A DNA stretch of 63,001 bases from Opitutus sp. (GTDB lineage Bacteria; Verrucomicrobiota; Verrucomicrobiia; Opitutales; Opitutaceae). Location of the stretch: NCBI GenBank assembly GCA_013821985.1, contig PNJQ01000011.1, forward strand, positions 1-63,001, given 5' to 3'. Position numbers and translations under genes: made by a program. Positions 24,879 to 34,373 of this stretch are shown here, piece after piece (position 1 is the stretch's first letter; every line of letters starts with the position of its first letter). The notes beneath the pieces are model-generated. The model was not told the DNA's origin and did no database searches. It was given only the letters and a program-made list of their open reading frames with translations.

Positions 24879-25745
24879 ATGATCGTCTATCTCGATGGCA
24901 AGTATGTGGACTCTAACGAAGCGAAGGTCTCGGTCTTCGATCACGGCCTGCTTTACGGCGATGGCGTGTTTGAAGGCATCCGACTTTACGAGGGCAACGT
25001 GTTCCGTTTGGCGGAGCACATCGAGCGCCTCGAATACTCCGCCAAGGCGATTCTGCTCGAACTCCCATGGACCACGCAGGAGCTGATCGACATCACCTGC
25101 GAGACATGCCGCCGCAATAATCTCCGCGACGGTTACATTCGCCTCGTCATCACGCGCGGCGTCGGCGACCTCGGCCTCGCGCCGTGGCTTTGTCCGAAGC
25201 CTACGCTCTTCGTCATCGCGAGCACGATCCAACTCTATCCGAAGGAGCACTACGAAAAGGGCCTCGCGATCGTGACGGTGCCGACGCGTCGCATCAATCC
25301 GGCCGCGCTGCCGCCGACGGTGAAATCGTTGAATTACCTCAACAACATCCTCGGCAAAATCGAAGCGAAGCAGGCCGGAGCGCTCGAGGGCATCATGCTC
25401 AACGATCAGGGCTATATTGCCGAGTGCACGGCGGACAATCTCTTCATCGTCCACAAAGGCGCGGTCATCACGCCGTCGGCGTCGCAGGGCGCGCTCAAAG
25501 GCATCACCCGCGACACGATGTTCGATGCCGCGAAGGATCTCGGCATCCCGATGCGTGAGCAAAACCTGACGCGTTACGACGTCTGGTGCGCGGACGAGTG
25601 CTTCATCACGGGTTCGGCCGCCGAGGTTATTCCGGTCGTAAAGCTGGACGGCCGCGTCATCGGCGACGGCAAGCCCGGCCCGATCACCGCCAAGTTGCTC
25701 GCCAACTTCCGCCAACGCGTCACGCGCGAAGGCGTGAAGCTCTAA
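24879..25745 (+). CDS. ilvE: Branched-chain amino acid aminotransferase, class IV
   Basis: IlvE swaps amino groups between glutamate and the keto acids of Val, Leu and Ile using pyridoxal phosphate. The 288-residue product has VSVFDHGLLYGDGVFEGIRL near residue 18, VKSLNYLNNILGKIEA with the PLP lysine near 149, and ADNLFIVHKGAVITP and ECFITGSAAEVIPV in the C-terminal domain. The compact length fits class IV enzymes. D-amino acid aminotransferase is the main alternative, but the KSLNYLNN block favours IlvE. ATG 24879 lies close to the divergent pseudopilin start. Confidence 0.93.
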   Translation: MIVYLDGKYVDSNEAKVSVFDHGLLYGDGVFEGIRLYEGNVFRLAEHIERLEYSAKAILLELPWTTQELIDITCETCRRNNLRDGYIRLVITRGVGDLGLAPWLCPKPTLFVIASTIQLYPKEHYEKGLAIVTVPTRRINPAALPPTVKSLNYLNNILGKIEAKQAGALEGIMLNDQGYIAECTADNLFIVHKGAVITPSASQGALKGITRDTMFDAAKDLGIPMREQNLTRYDVWCADECFITGSAAEVIPVVKLDGRVIGDGKPGPITAKLLANFRQRVTREGVKL

Positions 25746-25803
25746 AACGAATTCAGCGGAGCCGTCGCTCGAACGGCCGGGGGCGCGGGCCGCGGGGCTT
25801 GCC

Positions 25804-25869
25804 GGTAGGGGGTGATTGCCCTCAAACGCCCAAAACGTGCGAGGGCCGTTGAGGGCAATGGCCCCTACC
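25804..25869. repeat. Inverted repeat in the 374-base ilvE-mcsA gap
   Basis: Arms 25804-25825 (GGTAGGGGGTGATTGCCCTC...) and 25849-25869 (TTGAGGGCAATGGCCCCTAC...) pair over about 21 bases with one or two mismatches. The rest of the gap (25746-26119) shows no gene; it must hold the mcsA promoter, which I could not place. Confidence 0.75.
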
Positions 25870-26119
25870 GACTTTACCGCCTCGAAGTCGGCACGCACGG
25901 GCGTCCCGTTTGCGCGATCAGCGTTCGCCGATTCCGCTCCGACCGCGCATCCGACAGCGCGGGCGTGTTGGTAATCGCCCCGACGCGCTTGGGGTGGACT
26001 GCGCACTTGCTTCCCGAATGAGATTGGGCATTTTCAACGCGGGTCGGGGAATGCGGTCTGGCTGGTCACCGGAGTGAGCGGACGGACATGCACAAGCCCT
26101 TACACCTCCTACGATTTAC

Positions 26120-26629
26120 ATGGCCAACTCTCTCAAGTGCGACTTGTGCGCCAAGCCGGCGACCGTCCATCTCACCCAGATCGTCAACAACAAGATCCAC
26201 AAGGTCGATCTGTGCGAGGCCTGTGCGCAGGCCAAGGGCGTCACCGATCCGAGCGGCTTCTCGCTGGCAGACCTTTTGCTGAAGGCCTCGCTCAATCCCG
26301 AGCCGAAAGGCGACGTGCAGTGCGACGTCTGCGGATTCACGCAGCAGGATTTCAAAAAGACCGGGCGCTTCGGCTGTCCCGCGTGCTACGAGGCATTTTC
26401 CACCACACTCGATCCCGTGCTCGACAGCATGCACAAGGGCGTGAGCCATATCGGCAAGACGCCGCAAAAGGCGATTGAGCGCCGCTCCCTCTATGAACGC
26501 CTCACGCAGCTCGAGACCGAGCTCGATCAGGCGATCAAGAGCGAGCGCTACGAAGACGCGGCGAAATACCGCGACGAGATTCACCAAGTCCGCCAAGCCG
26601 CCGGTAAAAAGCCCCGCCAGACCAACTGA
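26120..26629 (+). CDS. mcsA: McsA-like protein with UvrB/UvrC motif
   Basis: McsA is the zinc-binding activator of the protein arginine kinase McsB. The 169-residue product has four CxxC pairs: CDLCAKPA, CEACAQAK, CDVCGFT and CPACYEAF. A C-terminal UVR motif follows (LTQLETELDQAIKSERYEDA). Its stop overlaps the mcsB start by one base (TGATG), and clpC follows. This is the mcsA-mcsB-clpC order known from Firmicutes, but no ctsR repressor gene is present upstream. Confidence 0.93.
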   Translation: MANSLKCDLCAKPATVHLTQIVNNKIHKVDLCEACAQAKGVTDPSGFSLADLLLKASLNPEPKGDVQCDVCGFTQQDFKKTGRFGCPACYEAFSTTLDPVLDSMHKGVSHIGKTPQKAIERRSLYERLTQLETELDQAIKSERYEDAAKYRDEIHQVRQAAGKKPRQTN

Positions 26630-27711
26630 TGAAGATCAACGAACTCATTGCCTCTTCGTCCGAACTGACTGACACCGCGGCGAACAAGAGCGCGGTCGTC
26701 CTCATGACCCGCATCCGTCTCGCGCGAAATCTTTCGCGCATGCCGTTCCCCGGCTGGGCGAAGGAGTCGCAGCGCCGCGAAGTCCTCGCCGCCTGTCTCC
26801 AGGCCGTCTCCTCGCTCCCCCAAATGAAGCGCGGTCTCGCCGTGGCGGTCGAGGACCTCAACGAGCTCGAGCGCCAGATTCTCGTCGAACGTCACCTCAT
26901 CAGCCGCGAACTCAGTCACGCGAAGGCAGGCTCCGGCCTTGTCATCAGCAAGGACCAATCCTGCGTCGTGATGATCAACGAGGAGGACCACCTTCGCATC
27001 CAGGTGCTCCGCGCGGGATTCCAGTTCAAGAAAGTCTGGGGCACGATCGACGCGCTCGATACCGAGTTGGAGGAGCATCTCGACTTCGCGTTCAATGCTC
27101 AACTCGGCTACCTCACCGCATGCCCGACGAATCTCGGCACCGCGATCCGTGCATCCACCATGATGCACCTGCCCGCGCTCGTGATTTCCGGCCAGATGGA
27201 AAAGGTCGTGCGCGCCGTCAACCAGCTCGGCATGGCCGTGCGCGGCCTGTTCGGCGAAGGCTCGGACGCAAGCGGTTCGATTTTCCAAATCTCAAATCAA
27301 ACGACGCTCGGCGAAACCGAGGAGGACATCATCAAGCACCTCACGGGCGTCTTGAACACGATCATCGAACAGGAACTGAACGCCCGCGAGCGCCTCATCG
27401 AGTCGGAGCCGACGAAGCTCTTCGACAAGATCGGCCGCGCCTACGGCATCCTGCAGCACGGGTTTCTGCTCAATTCCGGCGAGGCGATGAATCTCCTCTC
27501 GCTCATCCGCCTCGGCATCGACCTCGGCATCTTCCCCGACACGCACCGCGCGATCGTCGATCGGCTGTTTATCGAATGCCAGCCAGGCCACATCCAGCAC
27601 AACGCCAAGGGCTCGGTCGAGGCCGGCCAGCGCGACGTGCTCCGCGGCGGGTTGCTGCGCACCGAATTTGCGAAATTGCCCGGTCCGGACTTCAGTAACG
27701 CAACCAAGTAA
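26629..27711 (+). CDS. mcsB: Protein arginine kinase
   Basis: McsB phosphorylates arginine residues and so marks proteins for ClpC-ClpP. The 360-residue product carries the guanido-kinase fold: LMTRIRLARNLSRMPFPGW at the N-terminus, MINEEDHLRIQVL near residue 118, CPTNLGTAIRAS with the catalytic cysteine near 164, and the terminal arginine pocket segment RDVLRGGLLRTEFAK. ATG 26629 is coupled to the mcsA stop. It is expected to act with McsA and ClpC on damaged proteins. Confidence 0.94.
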   Translation: MKINELIASSSELTDTAANKSAVVLMTRIRLARNLSRMPFPGWAKESQRREVLAACLQAVSSLPQMKRGLAVAVEDLNELERQILVERHLISRELSHAKAGSGLVISKDQSCVVMINEEDHLRIQVLRAGFQFKKVWGTIDALDTELEEHLDFAFNAQLGYLTACPTNLGTAIRASTMMHLPALVISGQMEKVVRAVNQLGMAVRGLFGEGSDASGSIFQISNQTTLGETEEDIIKHLTGVLNTIIEQELNARERLIESEPTKLFDKIGRAYGILQHGFLLNSGEAMNLLSLIRLGIDLGIFPDTHRAIVDRLFIECQPGHIQHNAKGSVEAGQRDVLRGGLLRTEFAKLPGPDFSNATK

Positions 27712-27730
27712 CCGAATTTAAAAAGGCCCA

Positions 27731-30274
27731 ATGGAACCCATGAACAATTTCACGCCGCGCGCGCAGCAAGTGCTCGCGCTGGCACGCAAGGAAGCGGACC
27801 GTTTTCACCACAATTACGTGGGCACGGAGCACCTTCTCCTTGGCTTGATCAAGCTGGGGCAAGGTGTCGCGGTCAGCGTCCTTCAAAAAATGGGCCTCGA
27901 CCTCGAGACGGTGCGCGGAGAAGTCGAAAAGCAGGTCGGCACCGGCCAGGAAACGAAGACGCCCGCCAGCAGCATTCCCTATACGCCCCGCGTGAAGAAA
28001 GTCCTCGCCCTCGCGGGCAAGGAGGCGAAGGCGCTCAACCACTCTTACGTCGGCACGGAGCACATCCTGCTCGGCTTGTTGCGTGAAGGCGAAGGCGTGG
28101 CCGCGCGCGTCCTGAAGTCTCTCGACATCGACATCGAACGCACGCGCAACGAAATCCTCCGCGAGCTCGACCCGCAATTCTCCGCCGGCCAAGGCGCCGA
28201 AGGTGCGACCGGTTCGGCCGGTGGCGCGGGCGCGGGTGGGGCAGGTGAGGAAGCTGCGCCGCGCTCCGGCAGCGAGGACAAGAAGGAAGTCAAGACGCCG
28301 GCGCTGAAGGCGTTCGGGCGCGACCTCACCGAACTCGCGCGCAAGGGCGAGATGGACCCGGTCGTCGGCCGCAAGAACGAGATCCGCCGCGTGATTCAGA
28401 TTCTCTGCCGTCGCACCAAGAATAATCCCGTCCTCGTCGGCGAAGCCGGCGTGGGCAAGACCGCCATCGTCGAAGGTCTCGCGCAGGAAATCTCGAAGGG
28501 CAACGTCCCTGAAATCCTCGCCGACAAAAAAGTCATCACGCTCGACCTCGCGCTGATGGTCGCGGGCACGAAATACCGCGGCCAGTTCGAAGAACGCATC
28601 AAGGCGGTGATGGACGAGATTAAGCGCTCGAAGAATGTCATCATTTTCATCGACGAGCTCCATACGATCGTCGGCGCCGGCGCCGCCGAAGGCGCAATGG
28701 ACGCCTCCAATATCTTCAAACCCGCGCTCTCGCGCGGCGAATTGCAGTGCATTGGCGCGACGACCCTCAACGAATATCGCAAATACATCGAGAAGGACTC
28801 CGCCCTCGATCGCCGCTTCCAGAACGTGAAGGTCGAACCGCCGTCGGTTGATGACACGATCATCATCCTCAAGGGCATTCGCGGCAAATACGAGGATCAC
28901 CACAAGGCGACGTTCAACGACAAGGCCGTCGAAGCCGCCGCCAAACTCTCCGACCGTTACATCACGGGCCGTTTTCTGCCCGACAAGGCGATCGACGTCA
29001 TGGACGAAGCCGGTTCGCGCGCGCGCATCAGCTCACTCAACCGCCCGCCCGAGATCGAGAACATGACGAAGGAGATCGAGGAGGTTTGCGGCCAGAAGGA
29101 ACAGGCCATCGCCGCGCAACATTTCGAGGAGGCCGCGAAGTTCCGCGACCGCGAGAAGCAACTCCGCGCCAAGCAGGACACCGCCGTCGAAGAATGGAAA
29201 AAGACCCGCGACGAGCAACGCGTCCTCGTGGACGAAGAGCAGATGGCCCAAGTCGTTTCCGACTGGACCGGCATTCCGCTCAGCCGACTCGAGAAGAAGG
29301 AAAGCGAAAAGCTGCTCGTCCTCGAGCAGGAGCTGCAGAAATACATCATCGGCCAGGACCTCGCGACGGTTGCAATCGCGCGCGCCTTGCGCCGCAGCCG
29401 CGCCGACCTGAAGGATCCGCGCCGCCCGATCGGCTCGTTCATGTTCCTCGGACCGACCGGTGTTGGTAAGACCGAATTGGCCAAGCAACTCGCGGCCAAT
29501 ATCTTTGGTTCGCAGGACGCGATTGTGCAGATCGACATGTCGGAATACATGGAGAAGTTCTCCGTCTCGCGCCTCATCGGCTCGCCTCCGGGTTACGTCG
29601 GTTACGAAGAGGGCGGTCAGCTTACCGAGTCGGTCCGCCGCCGTCCGTATTCCGTCGTGCTGTTCGACGAGATTGAGAAAGCGCACCCCGACGTCGTGCA
29701 ACTCATGTTGCAAATCCTCGAGGACGGCCGCCTCACCGATTCGCTCGGTCGCACCGTCGATTTCCGCAACACGATCATCCTGATGACCACCAACGTTGGC
29801 GCCGCGCTCATCCAGCGCCAGACGACGATGGGCTTCTCGGCGGCCGGTGCATCCGACTTCCGCGACATGGACAAGTTGAAGGAAAAGGTGCTCGAGGAAG
29901 CCAAGCGCATCTTCAAGCCCGAGTTCCTCAACCGCATCAATGACCTCGTCGTCTTCCGTCCGCTGACGAAGGACGATCTCATCAAGATCGTGGAACTCGA
30001 ACTCGCCAAGGTCTCGCAGCGCCTCGCCGCGCGGCACATCCTGCTCGATTTCTCACCCGAATCGAAGCTGCTCCTCATTGAGAAGGGCTACGACGAAAAA
30101 TATGGCGCGCGTCCGTTGCGCCGCGCGGTCGAGCATTTCCTCGAGGACCCGCTCGCCGAGGCGATGCTCCGCGGGGACGTCAAGGAAGGCGACCCCATCC
30201 TCGTGGTTCGCAACGGCGACAAGCTCGAGTTCAAGCAGAAGACTCCGACCGCCGACACCGGCGTCTCCTCCTGA
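27731..30274 (+). CDS. clpC: ATP-dependent Clp protease ATPase subunit ClpC
   Basis: ClpC unfolds proteins and feeds them to ClpP. The 847-residue AAA+ protein starts with two Clp-N repeats ([20 protein letters not shown] and [20 protein letters not shown]). A Gly/Ala-rich linker and the first ATPase domain follow ([15 protein letters not shown], Walker A). A UVR-like coiled segment ([20 protein letters not shown]) comes next, then the second ATPase domain ([15 protein letters not shown]). It follows mcsB by 19 bases and ends at a strong terminator. ATG 27731 or 27740 may start the protein. Confidence 0.95.
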   Translation: MEPMNNFTPRAQQVLALARKEADRFHHNYVGTEHLLLGLIKLGQGVAVSVLQKMGLDLETVRGEVEKQVGTGQETKTPASSIPYTPRVKKVLALAGKEAKALNHSYVGTEHILLGLLREGEGVAARVLKSLDIDIERTRNEILRELDPQFSAGQGAEGATGSAGGAGAGGAGEEAAPRSGSEDKKEVKTPALKAFGRDLTELARKGEMDPVVGRKNEIRRVIQILCRRTKNNPVLVGEAGVGKTAIVEGLAQEISKGNVPEILADKKVITLDLALMVAGTKYRGQFEERIKAVMDEIKRSKNVIIFIDELHTIVGAGAAEGAMDASNIFKPALSRGELQCIGATTLNEYRKYIEKDSALDRRFQNVKVEPPSVDDTIIILKGIRGKYEDHHKATFNDKAVEAAAKLSDRYITGRFLPDKAIDVMDEAGSRARISSLNRPPEIENMTKEIEEVCGQKEQAIAAQHFEEAAKFRDREKQLRAKQDTAVEEWKKTRDEQRVLVDEEQMAQVVSDWTGIPLSRLEKKESEKLLVLEQELQKYIIGQDLATVAIARALRRSRADLKDPRRPIGSFMFLGPTGVGKTELAKQLAANIFGSQDAIVQIDMSEYMEKFSVSRLIGSPPGYVGYEEGGQLTESVRRRPYSVVLFDEIEKAHPDVVQLMLQILEDGRLTDSLGRTVDFRNTIILMTTNVGAALIQRQTTMGFSAAGASDFRDMDKLKEKVLEEAKRIFKPEFLNRINDLVVFRPLTKDDLIKIVELELAKVSQRLAARHILLDFSPESKLLLIEKGYDEKYGARPLRRAVEHFLEDPLAEAMLRGDVKEGDPILVVRNGDKLEFKQKTPTADTGVSS

Positions 30275-30303
30275 CGCGTTCGCGCGCAACATCATGGATT
30301 CTC

Positions 30304-30329
30304 AGCCCGCCCGGAACGGCGGGCTTTTT
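30304..30329 (+). terminator. Rho-independent terminator of mcsA-mcsB-clpC
   Basis: AGCCCGCC (30304-30311) pairs perfectly with GGCGGGCT (30318-30325) around a 6-base loop and is followed by TTTT. It lies 30 bases after the clpC stop. The 326-base gap 30275-30600 otherwise holds only the two palindromes listed next. Confidence 0.88.
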
Positions 30330-30398
30330 GTTGTCGCGCGCCGCCGCCTGCGCTTGGCTTCGCGGCGTGGATTCCCGCGCGCGCGACGACAGCATCTG

Positions 30399-30468
30399 TA
30401 GGGCCGGTCCTCGTGGCCGGGCCGAAACGGTTCGCGCTGGAGCGGCCCGGCGACAAGTGCCGGCCCTA
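30399..30468. repeat. REP-like inverted repeat, first of two
   Basis: Arms 30399-30424 (TAGGGCCGGTCCTCGTGGCC...) and 30443-30468 pair over 26 bases with a few mismatches. It belongs to the TAGGGCCGG-type extragenic palindromes. Confidence 0.7.
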
Positions 30469-30532
30469 AAAGACTGCGATGCGTTTGCTCGAGGTGGTTG
30501 CCGCCGTCCCTGCTGCGATGGCGGCGCATGGT

Positions 30533-30597
30533 GGGAGGGACTTTACGCCCCGACGCTCTGCTCACGACGCGAATCGTCGGGGCGTAAAGCCCCTCCC
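30533..30597. repeat. REP-like inverted repeat abutting a coding start
   Basis: Arms 30533-30554 (GGGAGGGACTTTACGCCCCG...) and 30576-30597 (GTCGGGGCGTAAAGCCCCTC...) pair with one mismatch over 22 bases. It shares its arm with 1384-1442. It ends three bases before the first codon assigned to the next gene, so it occupies the place where a ribosome-binding site should be. Confidence 0.8.
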
Positions 30598-30600
30598 GCC

Positions 30601-32394
30601 ATCTCAACGTGGCTGCTCATTCTGCTGATCTCCGTTTTCAGCGTTGCGCCGTTTGCTCACGCGCAGGAAACGATCCCTTTCGACGAACTCGCACGTCCGC
30701 CGAGTCCCGCGCGTCTCGACGCGCTCGTCGAGTCCGCGGCGCGCGGCGGCTGGGGAAAGTGGTCGCTCACCTTGCGGACGGCCGCGCTCGAAGCCTACGA
30801 GCGAGATCCTGCGACCGCCGCGCCGTGGTTTTACCTTTTCCGCTGGGCAAACCTCTTTGCGACGCCACGCGCGAAGGCGATTGAGAGTTGGGTGGCGGCG
30901 ATCGAGCGGGCGGGCGGTGCGCATCGCAACATGGCGGCGCGCTACGAACTGCCGCCGGGGTCGCTCGGAGGCGAACTGTCTCCGGTCCTCCAGCGGTGGC
31001 TGATCGGCCACGCGGCGTTCTCGCAGGAATTTTTCGCGACGATCAGCGATCAGGATCACCCGATCGAATTGCTCGGCATCCTGCACAAGCTGCAGACGGC
31101 GAATCCCGCGCTTTTCGCGGATTACGCCTCCCTCGCGCTCGCGATCGCGGTCGTTTACGACGTGCCGCCGCCGCCCGACTGGCCGCACGGCCAGGTGAGT
31201 CCGGCGCTGTTGCCCCGCAAACTTCCGGAGCCGGTGGACGCGTTCAATCATTGGACCCGACTCGATCGCGCGAACGTCGCGGCGCACAAACTCCGCCGCC
31301 TGCCGGCGAGCGAACTCAAGTTCGTCGTCGATACGAGCACGCCGTTCGCCGAGCTCACCTGGGCGCAGCGCAACGTCACGCCTCCGATCACCGAACTGGC
31401 GAAGGCCTACGACATGATCCGTTACCGCCAGGATCGCGTGGAGAGTGCGAAGTATTCGTGGCCGCTCGCAAATTACCGTCTCGAGACGATTCAGCGCGAA
31501 GGCGGCATCTGCGTCGATCAGGCCTATTTCGCCGTGCAGGTCGGCAAGGCGCGCGGCGTGCCGACGCTCCTGTTTCGCGGGGCCGGGCTCGATGGCCGAC
31601 ATGCGTGGTTCGGATTCCTGTCGCCACACGGCTGGGTGATGGATGCGGGCCGCTACGCCGAACAAAAATATGTGGCCGGACTGGTGCGCGATCCCCAGAC
31701 GTGGCGCGAACTCACCGATCACGAGTTACTCTTCCTGTCGGAGCGCTTTCGCGCCGGCCCGCTTTACCAGCTCTCGATGATCCATGCGTTCTTCGCCGCG
31801 GAGTATCTGCGCGAGGGAAACCACGCCGCCGCGCTGAAGGCCGCGCGTGAATCCGCCAACCGCGAGCGGCGCAATCTCCAGGCATGGAATGTCCTGCTCG
31901 CCGCCCAGGAGGCCGCGGGCGGTGATCCGCGACTGCGGGAGGCGACGCTGCGCGAGGCGATGATGGCGTTGCAAAAATATCCGGACCTCGAGGTGGCCTT
32001 TGGCCGGCAGTTGATCGCGAGTCTGCGACAACGGGGCGAAGCCAGCGTGGCCGACGTCGAAGAACAGCGTCTCGTGCGCAAACACCGCGTCGGCCGCTCC
32101 GACCTCAGCTTGTTGCAAGCCGGCGAGATTTTGCAGCGCAGTCTGCGGACGGAGGACTTGGCCGGGCGCGTGCGCACTTATCGCAAGCTGCTCGAAACCT
32201 ACGGCGCAGGCGCGGGCATCGATTTCTTCGACAAAATTGTCGCTCCGTTCGTCGATCACCTGCGGCAAGCTGGGCAAATCCCGGCGGCGCGCGAGGCGCT
32301 GGAACGTGCGCGGCGCACGCTTCGCGTGGAAAAAGGCCAGCAACTCGACGTCGAGCTCAGCCGACTCGCGGAGACGCTCAAGGTCGCGCCCTAG
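30601..32394 (+). CDS. Secreted transglutaminase-like protein, start codon unclear
   Basis: The product has a signal peptide (TWLLILLISVFSVAPFAHAQ, cleavage after AHA or AQ). An N-terminal helical region follows, then a transglutaminase-like core with the triad in GGICVDQAYF (Cys), GRHAWFGF (His) and WVMDAGRY (Asp). The C-terminal third looks TPR-like (AAEYLREGNHAAALKAARES). Such cores act as peptidases or cross-linking enzymes in the periplasm. The frame has no ATG, GTG or TTG in or directly before the signal peptide; ATC 30601 is the codon at the expected place, right after a REP-like palindrome. TTG 30328 or the GTG codons inside the repeat are formally possible. ExbB/ExbD genes follow. 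Confidence 0.7.
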   Translation: MSTWLLILLISVFSVAPFAHAQETIPFDELARPPSPARLDALVESAARGGWGKWSLTLRTAALEAYERDPATAAPWFYLFRWANLFATPRAKAIESWVAAIERAGGAHRNMAARYELPPGSLGGELSPVLQRWLIGHAAFSQEFFATISDQDHPIELLGILHKLQTANPALFADYASLALAIAVVYDVPPPPDWPHGQVSPALLPRKLPEPVDAFNHWTRLDRANVAAHKLRRLPASELKFVVDTSTPFAELTWAQRNVTPPITELAKAYDMIRYRQDRVESAKYSWPLANYRLETIQREGGICVDQAYFAVQVGKARGVPTLLFRGAGLDGRHAWFGFLSPHGWVMDAGRYAEQKYVAGLVRDPQTWRELTDHELLFLSERFRAGPLYQLSMIHAFFAAEYLREGNHAAALKAARESANRERRNLQAWNVLLAAQEAAGGDPRLREATLREAMMALQKYPDLEVAFGRQLIASLRQRGEASVADVEEQRLVRKHRVGRSDLSLLQAGEILQRSLRTEDLAGRVRTYRKLLETYGAGAGIDFFDKIVAPFVDHLRQAGQIPAAREALERARRTLRVEKGQQLDVELSRLAETLKVAP

Positions 32395-32501
32395 CCGAAT
32401 CCCACGGCAACCTGGTCCATCGGAGGTTTTCCCGATGAAAATTATGAACCTTTTCCGGCTTGTGAGAGTCAGACAGCCCGGTTCACTCCACCTTCCAATC
32501 C

Positions 32502-33101
32502 ATGTTTGATGTCCTCAAAGGCGCGGGCCTTCTCATCTATCCGCTCGGGCTGTGCTCGATTCTGGCGGTTTATATCATCTGCGAGCGAATCTACGCCCTG
32601 CGCCAGGCCGCGATTCTCCCCGACGACCTCGTGGACGCCGTGCTCCAAGGCAAGGCCTACGCCGGCGGGATGCACTCGGTGCTCGCGCGCGTGCTCGATT
32701 ATGCGGCGGAGCACCGCGACGACCCGGACGCCGTCAAGGCGTTCGCCCGGCTCGAACTGAACCGCATGGAACGCGGCATCCCGTATCTTGATGTCATCTA
32801 TGCCGCCGCGCCGCTCATCGGTCTCACGGGCACGGTGACGGGTTTGTTGCAGGTCTTCTCCCAGATTTCGCCCGACACCGGGTTGCCGGATCCGGTAGCC
32901 TTCACGAAAGGCGTGGCGCTCGCGCTGTCGGCGACAGTCATCGGCTTGTCGATCGCGATTCCGTCCCTCGTGGGCGCCGGCTACCTGCAGCGCAAAGTCG
33001 AAAATTACGCGGCGCAGATGGACGTGCTGCTCGAGCGCGTGCTCGGCAAGCACAGCCGCGAGACCTCGTCCGTTTCCTCGCCGAAGACGAACACGCTATG
33101 A
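32502..33101 (+). CDS. ExbB/TolQ/MotA-family proton channel subunit
   Basis: The 199-residue product has three membrane helices: about 8-25 (LLIYPLGLCSILAVYIICER), about 97-120 and about 135-160. The signature APLIGLTGTVTGLLQVF and FTKGVALALSATVIGLSIAI match the ExbB/TolQ core. With ExbD it uses the proton gradient to energise outer-membrane work through TonB, or drives a Tol-like or gliding-type machine. No tonB gene is adjacent. The stop overlaps the exbD start by four bases (ATGA). Confidence 0.9.
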   Translation: MFDVLKGAGLLIYPLGLCSILAVYIICERIYALRQAAILPDDLVDAVLQGKAYAGGMHSVLARVLDYAAEHRDDPDAVKAFARLELNRMERGIPYLDVIYAAAPLIGLTGTVTGLLQVFSQISPDTGLPDPVAFTKGVALALSATVIGLSIAIPSLVGAGYLQRKVENYAAQMDVLLERVLGKHSRETSSVSSPKTNTL

Positions 33102-33508
33102 GCGGACTCTACCAGCGCCGCCGCAAGCGGCCGGAGATGAATCTCGTGCCGTTGATCGACGTGCTCGTGATGCTGATTTTTTTCGCGTTCGTGACGATGC
33201 AGTTTCGGTCCGCCGCGACGATGAATCTCACGCTGCCGAAGGTGGAGACGGCGGGGAAAAGCGAGTTGAAGGATTCGGTGGCGATCTCGATCACGAAGGA
33301 GGGCGAATTTTCCGTCCAAGTCGGCGCGCGCAGCCAGAACGTCACCGCCGAGGAACTCGAGCGCGTGATGTCCGAGGTTGGCGGTGTGACAAAGGACATC
33401 ACGATTGTGATCCGCTCCGACGAGAACACGCCGCTGCGTTTCCTGACCACCGCGTGGGATGCCTGCCGGAAAAACGGCCTGAACAAGGTTCGCTTGCAGA
33501 GCCGTTGA
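33098..33508 (+). CDS. ExbD/TolR-family protein
   Basis: The 136-residue product has a basic N-terminus, then EMNLVPLIDVLVMLIFFAFV with the single membrane helix and its conserved Asp, followed by a periplasmic domain (SVAISITKEGEFSVQVGA). It is the usual partner of the ExbB-type gene before it, and the ATGA overlap implies matched synthesis. About 130 bases without a gene follow, containing imperfect GC-rich palindromes. Confidence 0.9.
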   Translation: MSGLYQRRRKRPEMNLVPLIDVLVMLIFFAFVTMQFRSAATMNLTLPKVETAGKSELKDSVAISITKEGEFSVQVGARSQNVTAEELERVMSEVGGVTKDITIVIRSDENTPLRFLTTAWDACRKNGLNKVRLQSR

Positions 33509-33641
33509 GGCGGCGCCGGCCTCCGCCCGGCGGCTTTGTGGTCGGTTCAGGTTCCCAGGGCCGACCGGCTGCGATGCGGCTGGTCGCAGACCAGCCCGAC
33601 CGTTCGCTTGCGCCGACGCTCGCGCTCGACACCTTCGGCGT

Positions 33642-34331
33642 ATGGGCAAACTCATCGTCATCACCGGTTGCACGAAAGGCCTTGGTCGTGCGCTCACGGA
33701 ATGGTTCATCGCGCACGGCCACACCGTCGCCGGCTGCGGGCGCAGCGCGGAGGTGCTGGAGTTGCGTTTCACGCATCAAGCGCCGCACGAATTCTCCGTC
33801 GTCGATGTCACTGATGAGAACAAGGTCGCGTTGTGGGCGGAGAAAGTTTGCGGACCTGACCGCGCGCCGGACCTGCTGATCTGCAACGCGGGCGTGATCA
33901 ATCAACCCGCGCCGCTGTGGCAAGTGCCGGCGGCGGAATTCAACCGCGTGATCGACGTCAACGTGAAGGGCGTTGCGACCGTGCTCCGGCATTTCGTCCC
34001 GCGGATGGTGACGCGAGGCAGCGGCGTGATCGTCACGCTGAGCTCCGGCTGGGGGCGCAGCGCCTCGCCGGAGGTCGCGCCGTATTGTGCTTCGAAATTT
34101 GCGATCGAGGGGCTCACGCAGTCGCTCGCGCAGGAATTGCCCGCGGGGATGGCTGCGGTGCCGCTCAACCCGGGCGTGATCGATACCGCCATGCTCCGCC
34201 AATGCTGGAGCGACGAGGCCGCCGCCTACGGCAAACCAGACGACTGGGCCAAGGTTGCCGGACCATTCATGCTGAAGATCGGACCGAAGGAAAACGGCCG
34301 CTCACTGAGTGTTGCCGCTTTCGCCGACTGA
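33642..34331 (+). CDS. Short-chain dehydrogenase/reductase
   Basis: The 229-residue classical SDR has the NAD(P)-binding motif TGCTKGLGRALTEWF near residue 9, LLICNAGVINQP (NAG), VTLSSGWGRSASPEV with the catalytic Ser, and APYCASKFAIEG with the Tyr-Lys pair. The Arg after the glycine motif (CGRSAEV) hints at NADP(H). The substrate cannot be read from the sequence. It ends 42 bases before the convergent YfiR-like gene. Confidence 0.88.
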   Translation: MGKLIVITGCTKGLGRALTEWFIAHGHTVAGCGRSAEVLELRFTHQAPHEFSVVDVTDENKVALWAEKVCGPDRAPDLLICNAGVINQPAPLWQVPAAEFNRVIDVNVKGVATVLRHFVPRMVTRGSGVIVTLSSGWGRSASPEVAPYCASKFAIEGLTQSLAQELPAGMAAVPLNPGVIDTAMLRQCWSDEAAAYGKPDDWAKVAGPFMLKIGPKENGRSLSVAAFAD

Positions 34332-34373
34332 ACGAGTTGAACGGTTGCCGCCGCCCCAGCCGGGCGCGGACGC

